A DNA stretch of 57,094 bases from Flavobacterium hercynium (GCF_002217285.1 NZ_MUGW01000062.1:123-57216), one strand, 5' to 3'. Positions 1 to 8,894 are shown, counted from the stretch's first letter. A program made the numbers and translations. The notes: generated from the letters alone by a model not told the origin.

Positions 1-35
1 AATCTAAAATCTGCAATCTAAAATCTTAAATCCTA
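1..35. repeat. Heptamer tandem repeat (AATCTAA-type), 5 units
   Basis: Five consecutive 7-base units read aatctaa, aatctgc, aatctaa, aatctta and aatccta, running into the last codons of the receptor gene. The same heptamer in the same number of copies recurs at 22382-22416. The array may continue to the left of the window. No function can be assigned from sequence. Confidence 0.8.
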
Positions 36-2149
36 TACGTAAATGCGATAGTAGCAATTCGGTTATCTAAATCATATCTTTTGTTTAGAGCAGTTTGTCC
101 GATAACAGAATTGATGTAAAAGTTATTGGTGTTTAAAATATCTGTCATATTCAGTTTGATATTCCCTTTATTAGACAAAACCTGTTTCGAGATGCCGATA
201 CTGAAATCAAAAAAAGCATCTCTCTTGTAAATCCCAAGATTAGATTTTGATTGGTATTGAGCATTTGCTTCGGCTTTCCACGTTTCACTAATTGTAAAAG
301 AGTTCTGGGCGCTTAAATTTGCCGTCAGTATAGGATCAATTGTATCTGTATTTACCGCATTGCCCATAAATTTATTCTCAAAAATATTGAAAAGCGTACT
401 CAAAGACCACCATTTATAAAATTCGGTTGTGTTTGTAATATTTACACCGTAATTAAATGATTTGTTTACGTTGATTTGTGAAGTAACAGTAGTGTTATTT
501 TCAGGGTTGTAAACATAAACTTCTGTAAAAATATCTTTGGTTTTGCTAAAGTATACCGAAGCCATGAAAGCACTTTTCCAGGCATATCCAACTTCTGCAG
601 CATGCGTAATTTCCGGAACCAGATTTGGATTTCCTTCTGAGTAATTAAAAGAGTCATCATAAAAACGGAACGGATTCAAATCGAATTGACTTGGTCTGTT
701 TATTCTCTTGCTGTATGAAGCATGAAAGGAATTGTTAGTACTTAATTCGTACTTCATCGATATACTTGGAAACCATTTTAAATAATCATTTTTATGCTCT
801 TGGTTTAATGTTTTTTGCAAAATAGTAATATCGGTATACTCCGTTCTTAAACCACCTTGAATATTGAATTTATCCAGTTGATATTTATAATTCGCGTAAG
901 CAGCATAAATTTGTTCTTTATATTCAAAATGATTGGTCGAATTTACATCAACAATCCATTCGTTATTCTGATTGTATTCGTACACAGAAGGATTTTCATT
1001 GTTTTTTATACTTCCTTTAAATCCCCATTCCAGAGTTTGTTTCTCTTTTAATGGATTCACAAAATCTACCTTTCCGGTAAAAACTTTTAGTTGAGACGGA
1101 ATAAAACCTCTTCTGTCATTGATTGTGTTAGCAACTGAAGGATCAACGTTAGAGGCACTCTGAAACTGATTTGATCTGAATTTAGACGTTTCATATTCAA
1201 AATCAAACGACATGTTTTTTCCTTCCGTATTAAATTTATGAACACCAGAAAAAGCATACGTATAGTCATTCCATTTCTCTTTACTGTCATTATAAGTAAA
1301 AGCATCAAACTGCATTTGATCCATTGCATTTAATAATGTGTTTCGTCCATTCGCCATATTTTCGTAGCGTCCGATTTTAGCATCAACATAAACCTCCAGA
1401 TTGGTTTTAGGCGAAACTTCATACTGAGTTCCAATTTTAAAATTATTAGAAGTCAGTGGCTCATCTGTATTCGAATACTGAAAATTCTTTGTTGCGATTT
1501 GCTGTCTTGTATTGTCAGTATATTGTATTTGTTCGAATTTTTTACGTTCTTCTTCACCACGAAAAGTATAACTGTAGTTTCCGTACACGCCAAATTTATC
1601 TTTATTATAACTTAAATTCACTCCTGAATTAGTTCTGTTTTTTCGACCTCTTGCGTAGCTGGTAAAAGCAGTTCCTTTTAAGCCGCCAGCCGTTGGTTTT
1701 TTTAGAATAATGTTAATCATTCCAGCTTTTCCGGTAGCATCATATTTAGACGATGGATTCGTTATAACTTCAATTTGTTTTATATTTGATGATGTTGTAG
1801 ACTTTAAATAATTGGCAAGTTCTTTTTGAGAAAGTTGCGTTAGTTTACCATTGATCATTACACCAACACCTTGTTGACCTCTAATGGATAATTCACCATC
1901 TTGTGATACTACAACACCCGGAGCGCGACTCAAAACGTCTAATGCCGTTCCACCTTCAGAGACAATACTGTTCTCGACATTAAAAACCATTCTGTCTGAT
2001 TTTTGGGTATAAAGTACTTTCTTTTTTACGATAACAATTTCATCGAGTGCGTTTATAGAAGTTTCAACAATACTGTCCGTTTCTTTTTCAGTTTGAGAAT
2101 AAGAGTAGACGGAAAAGGCGAGCATAAGCGAGGTTATAATATTTTTCAT
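26..2149 (-). CDS. TonB-dependent outer-membrane receptor
   Basis: This 707-residue protein is an outer-membrane active transporter. A signal peptide (about residues 1-18, ending SYSQ) is followed by a plug domain at roughly 35-150, with the typical LDVLSRAPGV and GVMINGK segments and the IEVITNPSSKYDATGKAGMI stretch. The rest is a beta-barrel ending in the aromatic-rich AFTYRI terminus expected for BAM-inserted barrels. It lacks the N-terminal carboxypeptidase-regulatory-like domain that many Bacteroidota receptors carry, and no SusD partner is adjacent, so it is probably not a polysaccharide-utilisation SusC. The substrate cannot be inferred; siderophore, metal or peptide are all possible. 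The gene stands alone and ends in a heptamer repeat rather than a visible terminator. Confidence 0.9.
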   Translation of the reverse strand: MKNIITSLMLAFSVYSYSQTEKETDSIVETSINALDEIVIVKKKVLYTQKSDRMVFNVENSIVSEGGTALDVLSRAPGVVVSQDGELSIRGQQGVGVMINGKLTQLSQKELANYLKSTTSSNIKQIEVITNPSSKYDATGKAGMINIILKKPTAGGLKGTAFTSYARGRKNRTNSGVNLSYNKDKFGVYGNYSYTFRGEEERKKFEQIQYTDNTRQQIATKNFQYSNTDEPLTSNNFKIGTQYEVSPKTNLEVYVDAKIGRYENMANGRNTLLNAMDQMQFDAFTYNDSKEKWNDYTYAFSGVHKFNTEGKNMSFDFEYETSKFRSNQFQSASNVDPSVANTINDRRGFIPSQLKVFTGKVDFVNPLKEKQTLEWGFKGSIKNNENPSVYEYNQNNEWIVDVNSTNHFEYKEQIYAAYANYKYQLDKFNIQGGLRTEYTDITILQKTLNQEHKNDYLKWFPSISMKYELSTNNSFHASYSKRINRPSQFDLNPFRFYDDSFNYSEGNPNLVPEITHAAEVGYAWKSAFMASVYFSKTKDIFTEVYVYNPENNTTVTSQINVNKSFNYGVNITNTTEFYKWWSLSTLFNIFENKFMGNAVNTDTIDPILTANLSAQNSFTISETWKAEANAQYQSKSNLGIYKRDAFFDFSIGISKQVLSNKGNIKLNMTDILNTNNFYINSVIGQTALNKRYDLDNRIATIAFTYRI

Positions 2150-2680
2150 ATTACTTTTTTAATGTGTGAGGGAATAAGCGAAACTTCAAACTCAGAAAGT
2201 TTGCGATTTCGGATTGATGTAGGATGTTTTGAGATTTACTTCAAAGAAATTTGTTCTACTTTATCAGAAAGGTTTTTTCGGAAACGCAGAATTCGATTAA
2301 ATAGAATATATAAGGAAGTTTTTATGGCGCTAAACAAAGAGAACATTGGATTGTTTTTTGAAGTTTCAATTTTCAAATATAACACTATTTATATCAAGTC
2401 TAAATAAAAACAATGAACTATTTTTTGCTAATCTTTTAAAACGCTAATAATGAATGCTTTTAGAGAATTGTTAAATTAAGATTAGCGCAAGTTTTAAATG
2501 TTATTTAGCAAGTTTATTCTTAAGTATTCATGATATTGATGTTTCTGTTAATGTATAATCGCAATATGGCAATGTTTTTTAACAAATTTTAAAATAAATG
2601 TAATTTTAAAAGATACGATATCGTTTTTGTTGGCATTTGTTTAACGCTTACTTTGTGAAAATTGCGAAAAATGGAAATAA
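2150..2680. other. Long intergenic region without a gene
   Basis: This AT-rich stretch separates the receptor gene from the gldA terminator. I see no credible coding frame: the rightward frame from 2003 lies mostly antisense to the receptor signal-peptide region. A TATATTTG box on the minus strand at 2381-2374 could drive the receptor with a leader of about 220 bases. No repeats or strong hairpins were noticed. Confidence 0.5.
2374..2381 (-). promoter_or_regulatory. Possible -7 box for the TonB-dependent receptor
   Basis: The minus strand reads TATATTTG, matching the Bacteroidota TAnnTTTG element. It lies 225 bases upstream of the receptor start and has no TTG at the usual -33 spacing, so it may be a chance match in AT-rich DNA. 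Confidence 0.3.
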
Positions 2681-2713
2681 AAAAGCCTGTTTAAAATTTT
2701 AAACAGGCTTTCA
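2681..2713 (-). terminator. Terminator of gldA
   Basis: An 11-base-pair stem, AAAGCCTGTTT paired with AAACAGGCTTT around an AT-rich loop, is followed on the minus strand by a run of T. It starts about 20 bases after the gldA stop codon. Confidence 0.85.
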
Positions 2714-2733
2714 AATGATATATAAGTGGAAAC

Positions 2734-3630
2734 TTATTTCGTGATTTCTCTAAATATAGCTTCCAGATTTTTGTTTTTCTGATTTAATTGCAATGTTTTT
2801 AGCCCGTTTGCGGTTGCAAAATCAAATATAGCGGGGCGCATGTCTTTTTCCGTGGTAAAAGTAAGCTCCCACGTCATATCATGTGTATTTATGCATGAAG
2901 TAATGTTTTCAAGCTTATATAGCAGTTGTTCTTCTACTTTATAATCGAATTCTACTTCGATGATTTGTTGTGAGTCGGCAGCAATTAGGTTGTCTAATTT
3001 CTTATCTGCTACAATTTCTCCTTTGTCAATAATAATGACACGATCACAAATAGCTTCGACTTCCTGCATAATGTGAGTTGATAAAAAAACAGTTTTATTT
3101 TTACCTACATTCTTAATTACATTTCGTATTTCTATTAACTGATTGGGATCCAGTCCTGTAGTTGGCTCGTCAAGAATTAAGACATCGGGATTATGTAGTA
3201 AAGCATTGGCAAGTCCTACACGCTGGCGATATCCTTTAGATAACTGACCAATTTTTTTATGGCTTTCTGGTGTCAGTCCTGTCAGCTGAATCACTTCTTC
3301 AATTCGAGATTTGTCAACTTTATAAACATCAGCATTAAATTGCAGATATTCACGGATATACAATTCTAAATATAAAGGATTGTGTTCCGGTAAATAACCA
3401 ATCGAACGCTGAACGGCCTTAGTGTTTGTCATGACATCGTGACCATTGACATGTGCAGTTCCTTCATCTGACAGTAAATAAGTTGTAAGTATTTTCATTA
3501 ACGTCGATTTCCCTGCTCCATTTGGACCGAGAAAACCTACAATTTCACCTTTTTTTATGGAAAAAGAAATGGAGTTCAACGCTTTTTGAGTTCCGTAACT
3601 TTTTGATATACTGTTTACTTCTATCGACAT
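2734..3630 (-). CDS. gldA: GldA, ATPase of the gliding-motility ABC transporter
   Basis: At 298 residues this has the usual GldA length. The ABC ATPase shows Walker A GPNGAGKS (35-42), signature LSKGY (130-134), Walker B LILDEP (151-156) and the switch histidine in FLSTHIMQEVEAICD. The sequence agrees closely with GldA of F. johnsoniae as I remember it. In that species GldA works with the membrane proteins GldF and GldG and is required for gliding. gldF and gldG are not in this window, which fits the known arrangement where gldA is encoded apart from them. A -7 box TACTTTTG at 3656-3649 gives a short leader, and a strong terminator follows, so it is monocistronic. Confidence 0.95.
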   Translation of the reverse strand: MSIEVNSISKSYGTQKALNSISFSIKKGEIVGFLGPNGAGKSTLMKILTTYLLSDEGTAHVNGHDVMTNTKAVQRSIGYLPEHNPLYLELYIREYLQFNADVYKVDKSRIEEVIQLTGLTPESHKKIGQLSKGYRQRVGLANALLHNPDVLILDEPTTGLDPNQLIEIRNVIKNVGKNKTVFLSTHIMQEVEAICDRVIIIDKGEIVADKKLDNLIAADSQQIIEVEFDYKVEEQLLYKLENITSCINTHDMTWELTFTTEKDMRPAIFDFATANGLKTLQLNQKNKNLEAIFREITK

Positions 3631-3648
3631 AACTAATTTTATTTAATA

Positions 3649-3656
3649 CAAAAGTA
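3649..3656 (-). promoter_or_regulatory. -7 promoter box of gldA
   Basis: TACTTTTG on the minus strand matches TAnnTTTG and lies 19 bases from the gldA start. No clear -33 TTG is seen at the ideal distance. Confidence 0.6.
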
Positions 3657-3777
3657 AAGGAAAAAAAATTCTATAGCTAAAGTTTTACACTTTAAACAAA
3701 TCATAAAAAAAACTTAAAGAAAAATTCTGGTGGCATTGTTTTTGTTTGTGTCAGGTTCAATTATAAATTTATAAAAC

Positions 3778-4347
3778 ATGAAAAAATTTTTACTTATCGT
3801 TGCATTAGCAACATTTGGTTTCACAAATGCTCAAAAAGGAACAATCTTAGTTGGTGGTAGTGTAGGTTACACTTCTGAAAAAGAAAGCTTCCGTGGTTTT
3901 GAATCAAAAACTTCTTCAGTAGATTTTTCTCCAAAAGTTGGTTACCAATTCCACGATAGCTGGACTGCAGGTATCGAGACTTCTTTCGGTTCTACAAAAA
4001 GACCAGAAGAAGGATTCAACGGAGATATAGTTGAAGTAAAAACAAATACTACTAAAGTTGGTGCGTTTTTACGTTACACAGTACCATTCAGCGAATCTTT
4101 TGCTTTCTTTACTGAATTAGGGGCTGGTTACAAAGGTCAAAAAGTTGAAGATGTAAAACAAAATGGTATGTATGTAGGTATTACACCAGCTTTGTTCATC
4201 AACATGTCAAAAGGTTTTGGTTTAAACTTCAACATTGGAGGTTTAGGTTACAGTACTCTTAATTATCAAGATAACGGACCAAAAACTAACACTTTCGATT
4301 TTAACTTAGGAAAAGCATTTAACGTTGGAATTTCTAAAAACTTCTAA
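3778..4347 (+). CDS. Small outer-membrane beta-barrel protein (porin-like family)
   Basis: This 189-residue protein starts with a clear signal peptide (cleavage after FTNAQ, about residue 19). The rest is made of alternating strands rich in Gly, Tyr, Phe and Thr: GTILVGGSVGYT, SVDFSPKVGYQFHDSWTAGIE, VGAFLRYTVPFSESFAFFTELGAGY, and a final FNVGISKNF. This is the pattern of an eight-stranded OmpW/OmpX-like barrel common in Bacteroidota. No substrate can be predicted. Codon use is biased to the highly expressed type (GGT, AAC, TTC, GTT), unlike its neighbours, which suggests an abundant envelope protein. It is followed at once by a strong GC-rich terminator. Confidence 0.8.
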   Translation: MKKFLLIVALATFGFTNAQKGTILVGGSVGYTSEKESFRGFESKTSSVDFSPKVGYQFHDSWTAGIETSFGSTKRPEEGFNGDIVEVKTNTTKVGAFLRYTVPFSESFAFFTELGAGYKGQKVEDVKQNGMYVGITPALFINMSKGFGLNFNIGGLGYSTLNYQDNGPKTNTFDFNLGKAFNVGISKNF

Positions 4348-4370
4348 TCGTTAATAAAGTTTATTTAAGG

Positions 4371-4397
4371 AAAGCGCCCCATTGGGGCGCTTTTTTT
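4371..4397 (+). terminator. Terminator of the outer-membrane barrel gene
   Basis: AAAGCGCCCC pairs perfectly with GGGGCGCTTT around a three-base loop and is followed by a run of seven T. Its right arm carries an octamer (TGGGGCGC) that is repeated 27 bases further on, at the edge of the broken Lrp gene. Confidence 0.95.
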
Positions 4398-4408
4398 ATG
4401 TAAAAAAT

Positions 4409-4630
4409 GTGGGGCGCAATTTTGTAAAAGATATTGTAGCATTTCTCGAGATCATCGAATGTTATAATATTGCAGGTGATTATGATTTTATGCTAAAAAT
4501 TCTTGTTGATGATATGACTAGTTATCAGGATTTTGTAATGAATAAACTATCAATAATTGAAAACATTGAAAATACAAACAGTATTTTTGTAATGGGAGAA
4601 ATCAAACACAGCACCGCTTTAGAGTTTTAA
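4409..4630 (+). pseudogene. Remnant of an Lrp/AsnC-family regulator (C-terminal RAM domain only)
   Basis: About 70 residues, beginning near NFVKDIVAFLEIIECYNIAG and including DYDFMLKILVDDM, YQDFVMNKLS and SIFVMGEIKHSTALEF, match the effector/oligomerisation half of Lrp/AsnC regulators. The family is normally about 150 residues with an N-terminal helix-turn-helix, which is wholly absent. Extending the frame upstream runs into the preceding terminator hairpin; only TTG (4382) or GTG (4409) could serve as starts. The ending and internal reading frame are intact. I read it as a 5' deletion whose left edge is marked by a repeated TGGGGCGC at 4383-4390 and 4410-4417. Stand-alone RAM-domain proteins do exist, so expression of a short effector-binding protein cannot be excluded. 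Confidence 0.75.
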
Positions 4631-4655
4631 AGCAGAAAAAATCTAAAATAAAATG

Positions 4656-4663
4656 TATTTTTG
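4656..4663 (+). promoter_or_regulatory. -7 promoter box of dgt
   Basis: TATTTTTG matches TAnnTTTG and lies 50 bases before the dgt start codon. This would place transcription start near 4668 and give dgt its own promoter, independent of the broken regulator upstream. Confidence 0.55.
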
Positions 4664-4713
4664 AAGTCTGGATGATACTTTAAAATCATCGGTCTAATAT
4701 CTAAAATTGAAAA

Positions 4714-6060
4714 ATGAACTGGGAACAACTTTTGTCACTTAAACGCCAAGGCGATACTTCTAAAAGATTACGTGTAGAACAAGACGATACCCGATTAGGA
4801 TTTGAGGTGGATTATGACCGAATTATCTTTTCTGCCGCTTTTAGATCATTACAAGACAAAACCCAGGTCATCCCGCTTTCAAAAACAGATTTCGTACACA
4901 CCAGATTAACACATAGTTTAGAAGTTTCGGTTGTAGGGCGTTCTTTAGGTCGTTTGGTAGGAAAAAAAATTATTGAAAAATATCCTTATTTAAAAGAAGT
5001 TCATGGTTATCACATGAATGATTTTGGTGCAATTGTAGCCGCTGCATCGCTGGCACATGATATAGGAAATCCACCATTTGGACATTCTGGCGAAAAAGCA
5101 ATTGGGGAATATTTTTCGATAGGAAAAGGACAGAAGTATAAAGATCATCTTAAAGCTAAACAATGGCAGGATTTAATTGATTTTGAAGGAAATGCCAATG
5201 GTTTTTCAGTTCTTACCGCAAGTCGCCCGGGAATCGAAGGAGGACTTAGAATTTCGTATGCTACATTAGGGGCTTTTATGAAATATCCAAAAGAAAGCCT
5301 TCCTAAAAAACCAACCAACAATATTGCAGACAAAAAGTATGGTTTCTTTCAGACTGATAAAGCCTTTTTTGAAGAAGTAGCGGAAGATATGGGAATGATT
5401 GCCAATAAAACGGGAGAAGATATTGGTTTTGAAAGACATCCATTAGCGTATTTGGTAGAAGCTGCTGATGATATTTGTTACACAATAATTGATTTTGAAG
5501 ATGGTATAAACCTAGGTTTGGTATCTGAAGATTATGCTTTAGAATATCTTATTAAGCTAGTGCAAAATAATATTGGAGGAACAAAGTACAACAACCTTCA
5601 AACAAAAGAAGACAGAATAAGTTATTTGCGTGCCTTGGCTATAAACAGCCTGATCAACGATGCAGTAGATGTTTTTATTGAAAATGAAGAAGCTATTCTG
5701 GCAGGTCAGTTTCCTTTTGCATTAACAGATAAAAGCAAATACAAAGCGCAGATGAATGATATCATAAAATTAAGTGTTGATAAAATCTATCAAAGCCGCG
5801 AAGTTATTGAGAAGGAAATTGTAGGCTATGAAATTATTCAGACCTTACTGGATAAATTTATTACAGCGTTTAATAACAAATATGAAGGAAAAGCATCGAA
5901 TTATGATAATTTAATTTTGAAAATGTTGCCGGAAAAACACCATTTAGAAAAAACTAATTTATACGAACGTTTGCTTCATATTTGCCATTATGTATCGTTG
6001 TTAACAGACGGAAACGCTTTAGAGCTATTCGAAACAATTAACGGTAGAAAAAGCAATTAA
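4714..6060 (+). CDS. dgt: Deoxyguanosinetriphosphate triphosphohydrolase (dGTPase)
   Basis: The enzyme hydrolyses dGTP to deoxyguanosine and tripolyphosphate in the cytosol. The HD-domain ligands are visible: H67 in RLTHSLEVS, H115-D116 in SLAHDIGNPPFGHSGE, and a distal EAADDICYTIIDFEDG segment that should supply the last aspartate. The length of 448 residues fits the Dgt family. The start ATG follows an A-rich stretch. It ends at 6060, and the stop codon of the opposing DUF3078 gene begins at 6061, with no base and no hairpin between them. Dgt homologues can have antiphage roles by draining dNTPs, but the neighbours here (dxs, tadA) point to housekeeping. Confidence 0.92.
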   Translation: MNWEQLLSLKRQGDTSKRLRVEQDDTRLGFEVDYDRIIFSAAFRSLQDKTQVIPLSKTDFVHTRLTHSLEVSVVGRSLGRLVGKKIIEKYPYLKEVHGYHMNDFGAIVAAASLAHDIGNPPFGHSGEKAIGEYFSIGKGQKYKDHLKAKQWQDLIDFEGNANGFSVLTASRPGIEGGLRISYATLGAFMKYPKESLPKKPTNNIADKKYGFFQTDKAFFEEVAEDMGMIANKTGEDIGFERHPLAYLVEAADDICYTIIDFEDGINLGLVSEDYALEYLIKLVQNNIGGTKYNNLQTKEDRISYLRALAINSLINDAVDVFIENEEAILAGQFPFALTDKSKYKAQMNDIIKLSVDKIYQSREVIEKEIVGYEIIQTLLDKFITAFNNKYEGKASNYDNLILKMLPEKHHLEKTNLYERLLHICHYVSLLTDGNALELFETINGRKSN

Positions 6061-7065
6061 TTATTTGAAAGCATAAACAAGTCCAACGCCCAATACTTGT
6101 CTTAATTGGGCTCTTGGGCCATTATCTACTTGAGATTCTGTACCTGTTGTTGGATCTACAACATCTTTTTTCGATTGAATGTCGTCGTCATATATTATAC
6201 GGATACCAATATTTGCTTTTACATAAGCATTAACCACAAGATCTAGACGGGTATCATAGTCAATATCAACATTTCCAAATTTGTGAAGATAATCGGTATA
6301 TAATTGTAATCGGTTTTCAAAGAAGACATTTTTATATACCTCATTTTTCATGTGTCCCTCAAACAAAATACCAAATTCCGTCTTTACTTTCTGGCCTGGA
6401 GTAATCCATATTTTTTCGTCAGGATTTACAGGATCTGGTATGAATTCTCCTTTCCTAACACCAAAAGCTCCTTGATTAGCAAGGTCTTGATCAAGAACTA
6501 AGGTAGTCTTCAAAGTTACAGGAGAGAAGTAAAATTTACGGTCTTTTTCTTTGACTGCATTCTCCACCCCGGCTCCTAAAAATAAATAAGCTGGTGCAAA
6601 TAATCTGGAGATTGGTTTGTCTACATTTGGATAATTGTATCCATTTGTAAACTGTGTATTAAAATTGAATTTGGCAGAATAGAACCAATTGGAAAGTGAA
6701 TCTTTTCTAAAACCATACGTAGAGATGAATTTAACTTCATCATCGGTTTTTCTTAATTCCGTTTCTTCTTGTTTATTCAAACCATATTTTGCAAAAAGCT
6801 CATTACTCCATTTATTGTTTTTCTTGATGTAAGTTCTTGAAAATTCACCTTTAAACAATCCGGAAATAGAACTTGTACCCCCGGCATTCCAGTTGACAAA
6901 AGCAATTTGGGTAATATCTAAACCAACCACATTTTTTTTAGTCCAATTTGATGGTATTACAGGTAGTTCACCTGGATCTAAGGTAGTTCTAATGATGCTT
7001 TGAGCAGATATAGTAGCTGAAAAAATGAAAAGTAAAATTAATAAGGTAAATCTATATAATCTCAT
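6061..7065 (-). CDS. DUF3078 family envelope protein
   Basis: The open frame could begin at 7101, but I prefer the ATG at 7065: it puts a standard signal peptide (MRLYRFTLLILLFIFSATISAQS) at the N-terminus, 41 bases after the dxs stop codon. The mature part is beta-rich with many paired aromatic residues, for example GLNKQEETE, FSPVTLKTTLVLDQDLANQGAFG and YDTRLDLVVNAYVKANIGIRIIYDDD, and ends VLGVGLVYAFK. That pattern suggests an outer-membrane barrel. I recognise it as the DUF3078 family of Bacteroidota, whose function is unknown. It is probably transcribed with dxs upstream. It meets dgt end to end. Confidence 0.75.
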   Translation of the reverse strand: MRLYRFTLLILLFIFSATISAQSIIRTTLDPGELPVIPSNWTKKNVVGLDITQIAFVNWNAGGTSSISGLFKGEFSRTYIKKNNKWSNELFAKYGLNKQEETELRKTDDEVKFISTYGFRKDSLSNWFYSAKFNFNTQFTNGYNYPNVDKPISRLFAPAYLFLGAGVENAVKEKDRKFYFSPVTLKTTLVLDQDLANQGAFGVRKGEFIPDPVNPDEKIWITPGQKVKTEFGILFEGHMKNEVYKNVFFENRLQLYTDYLHKFGNVDIDYDTRLDLVVNAYVKANIGIRIIYDDDIQSKKDVVDPTTGTESQVDNGPRAQLRQVLGVGLVYAFK

Positions 7066-7106
7066 TAGTGTGACATTTTTGTTTCTTTTTTGACCTTGCA
7101 AAATAA

Positions 7107-8894
7107 TTATTTTCCCTGATAAGAAAAAAGATTTGCTAAACTTTTAACGTCAATTTTACAGAATTGTTGTAATTGATCAACGGTTCCGTGTTCAATAAAG
7201 GTATCAGGAATACCTAAAATCTGGATTGAATTATTGAAGTTATTTGCTGCAGCAAATTCTAAAATAGCACTTCCAAATCCGCCATTTATTGTACCGTCTT
7301 CTACTGTAATAATAGTGTTAAAATCGGTTAGTATGTTATTTAATAATTTGAAATCTAAAGGTTTAATAAAAGGGAAGTCATAATGTGCAATTGTTTCCGG
7401 ATTATTACATTCTGCCAATGCTAAAGTTACATTGTTGCCAATTGTACCTGTAGTTAAAATGGCGGTTTTTGTACCTGTTTTTAAGCACGTTGCTGCTCCA
7501 ATTTTAATATTTTCATATTGTCTGAAATTTTCTACTTCCCAATTTGGGAGAACACCACGGCCTCTCGGATATCGAATGGCAATCGGATTTTTTAAGCCTA
7601 ATTGTGCCGTATAAAGAATGTTTTGAAGCGCAATTTCATTCCTTGGTGCGTAAATAATTAAATTTGGGATAGCACGTAAATAAGCAATATCAAAAACGCC
7701 ATGATGCGTTGCGCCATCTTCGCCAACCAGACCAGCACGATCTAAGCAAAAAATGACTGGTAAATTTTGTAATGCTACGTCGTGTATTACCTGATCATAA
7801 GCTCTTTGCAGAAAAGTCGAATAAATATTGCAATACACAATCATGCCCTGAGTTGCCATCCCGGCAGCAAGCGTTACGGCATGTTGTTCTGCAATTCCAA
7901 CATCAAAGGCACGTTCCGGAATTTCGTCCATCATGAATTTTAAAGAACTTCCTGAGGGCATTGCAGGGGTTATACCAATAATTTTTTCATTTTTTCTCGC
8001 TAGATCTAAAATGGTTAAACCAAAAACATCCTGATATTTTGGAGGTAAATTTTCTTCTGCTTTTAAATGAATCTCTCCTGTAGCAGCATCAAATTTTCCG
8101 GGGGCATGATATTTTACCTGATTTTCTTCTGCCTGTTGAAGTCCTTTTCCTTTTGTCGTAACAATGTGAAGAAACTTTGGTCCTTTTATTTTCTTTAATC
8201 TTTTTAATTCTTTTATTAAAGCAGGAAAGTCGTGACCGTCAATCGGACCGGTATAATCAAAGTTTAAAGACTTGATCATATTATTTTGCTTTGGGTTTTT
8301 TCCGTTTTTAACCGAAGTTAAATACTGTTTCAAAGCACCCACACTAGGATCTATTCCAATCGCGTTATCATTTAAAACAACTAAAATATTAGCGTCAGTA
8401 ACGCCGGCATGGTTCAAGCCTTCAAAAGCCATTCCGGATGCAATCGAAGCATCCCCAATAACAGCAATGTGTTGCTTGTTTGTATCTCCTTTTAGTTTAG
8501 AAGCAATAGCCATTCCGAGTGCGGCAGAAATAGAAGTGGAAGAGTGACCAACACCAAAAGTGTCATAAATACTTTCCGCTCTTTTAGGAAAACCGGAAAT
8601 GCCACCAATTTGTCGGTTCGTATGAAAAATTTCTTTTCTTTCCGTCAATATTTTATGTCCGTATGCCTGATGTCCAACATCCCAAACCAACAAATCATCG
8701 GGAGTATTAAAAACATAATGCAAAGCAATTGTAAGTTCAATTACACCCAAACTGGCGCCCAAATGACCTTCTTTTACAGAAACAACATCAATAATAAACT
8801 GACGTAATTCCTGCGCAACCTGAGGCAATTCCGCTTCTGTTAACAAGCGTAAATCAGCTGGATTTTGTATGTTGGAAAGTAAGTTGCTTTTCAT
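7107..8894 (-). CDS. dxs: 1-deoxy-D-xylulose-5-phosphate synthase
   Basis: DXS condenses pyruvate and glyceraldehyde 3-phosphate using thiamine diphosphate, the first step of the MEP isoprenoid pathway. The thiamine-diphosphate site is seen as GDASIASGMAFEGLNHAG followed by NDN, with the substrate-binding segment GVGHSSTSISAALGMA upstream. The transketolase-like pyrimidine domain contains DVGIAEQHAVTLAAGMA and DRAGLVGEDGATHHG, and a C-terminal transketolase domain follows. At 595 residues it is slightly shorter than the enterobacterial enzyme (about 620), normal for Bacteroidota. The upstream 77 bases hold no hairpin. DUF3078 follows closely and probably shares the transcript. Confidence 0.95.
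   Translation of the reverse strand: MKSNLLSNIQNPADLRLLTEAELPQVAQELRQFIIDVVSVKEGHLGASLGVIELTIALHYVFNTPDDLLVWDVGHQAYGHKILTERKEIFHTNRQIGGISGFPKRAESIYDTFGVGHSSTSISAALGMAIASKLKGDTNKQHIAVIGDASIASGMAFEGLNHAGVTDANILVVLNDNAIGIDPSVGALKQYLTSVKNGKNPKQNNMIKSLNFDYTGPIDGHDFPALIKELKRLKKIKGPKFLHIVTTKGKGLQQAEENQVKYHAPGKFDAATGEIHLKAEENLPPKYQDVFGLTILDLARKNEKIIGITPAMPSGSSLKFMMDEIPERAFDVGIAEQHAVTLAAGMATQGMIVYCNIYSTFLQRAYDQVIHDVALQNLPVIFCLDRAGLVGEDGATHHGVFDIAYLRAIPNLIIYAPRNEIALQNILYTAQLGLKNPIAIRYPRGRGVLPNWEVENFRQYENIKIGAATCLKTGTKTAILTTGTIGNNVTLALAECNNPETIAHYDFPFIKPLDFKLLNNILTDFNTIITVEDGTINGGFGSAILEFAAANNFNNSIQILGIPDTFIEHGTVDQLQQFCKIDVKSLANLFSYQGK

Noticed and set aside
26..2149. SusC of a polysaccharide-utilisation locus
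   Set aside because: There is no SusD-like gene, no glycoside hydrolase and no N-terminal carboxypeptidase-regulatory domain.
2003..2407. 134-residue rightward frame at the start of the receptor gene
   Set aside because: About a third is antisense to the receptor signal peptide and plug, the rest is AT-rich intergenic sequence, and the translation resembles no protein.
4714..6060. dgt as part of an antiphage island
   Set aside because: The neighbours are dxs, tadA and DUF3078, and no other defence gene, integrase or tRNA is present; housekeeping dGTPase is enough.
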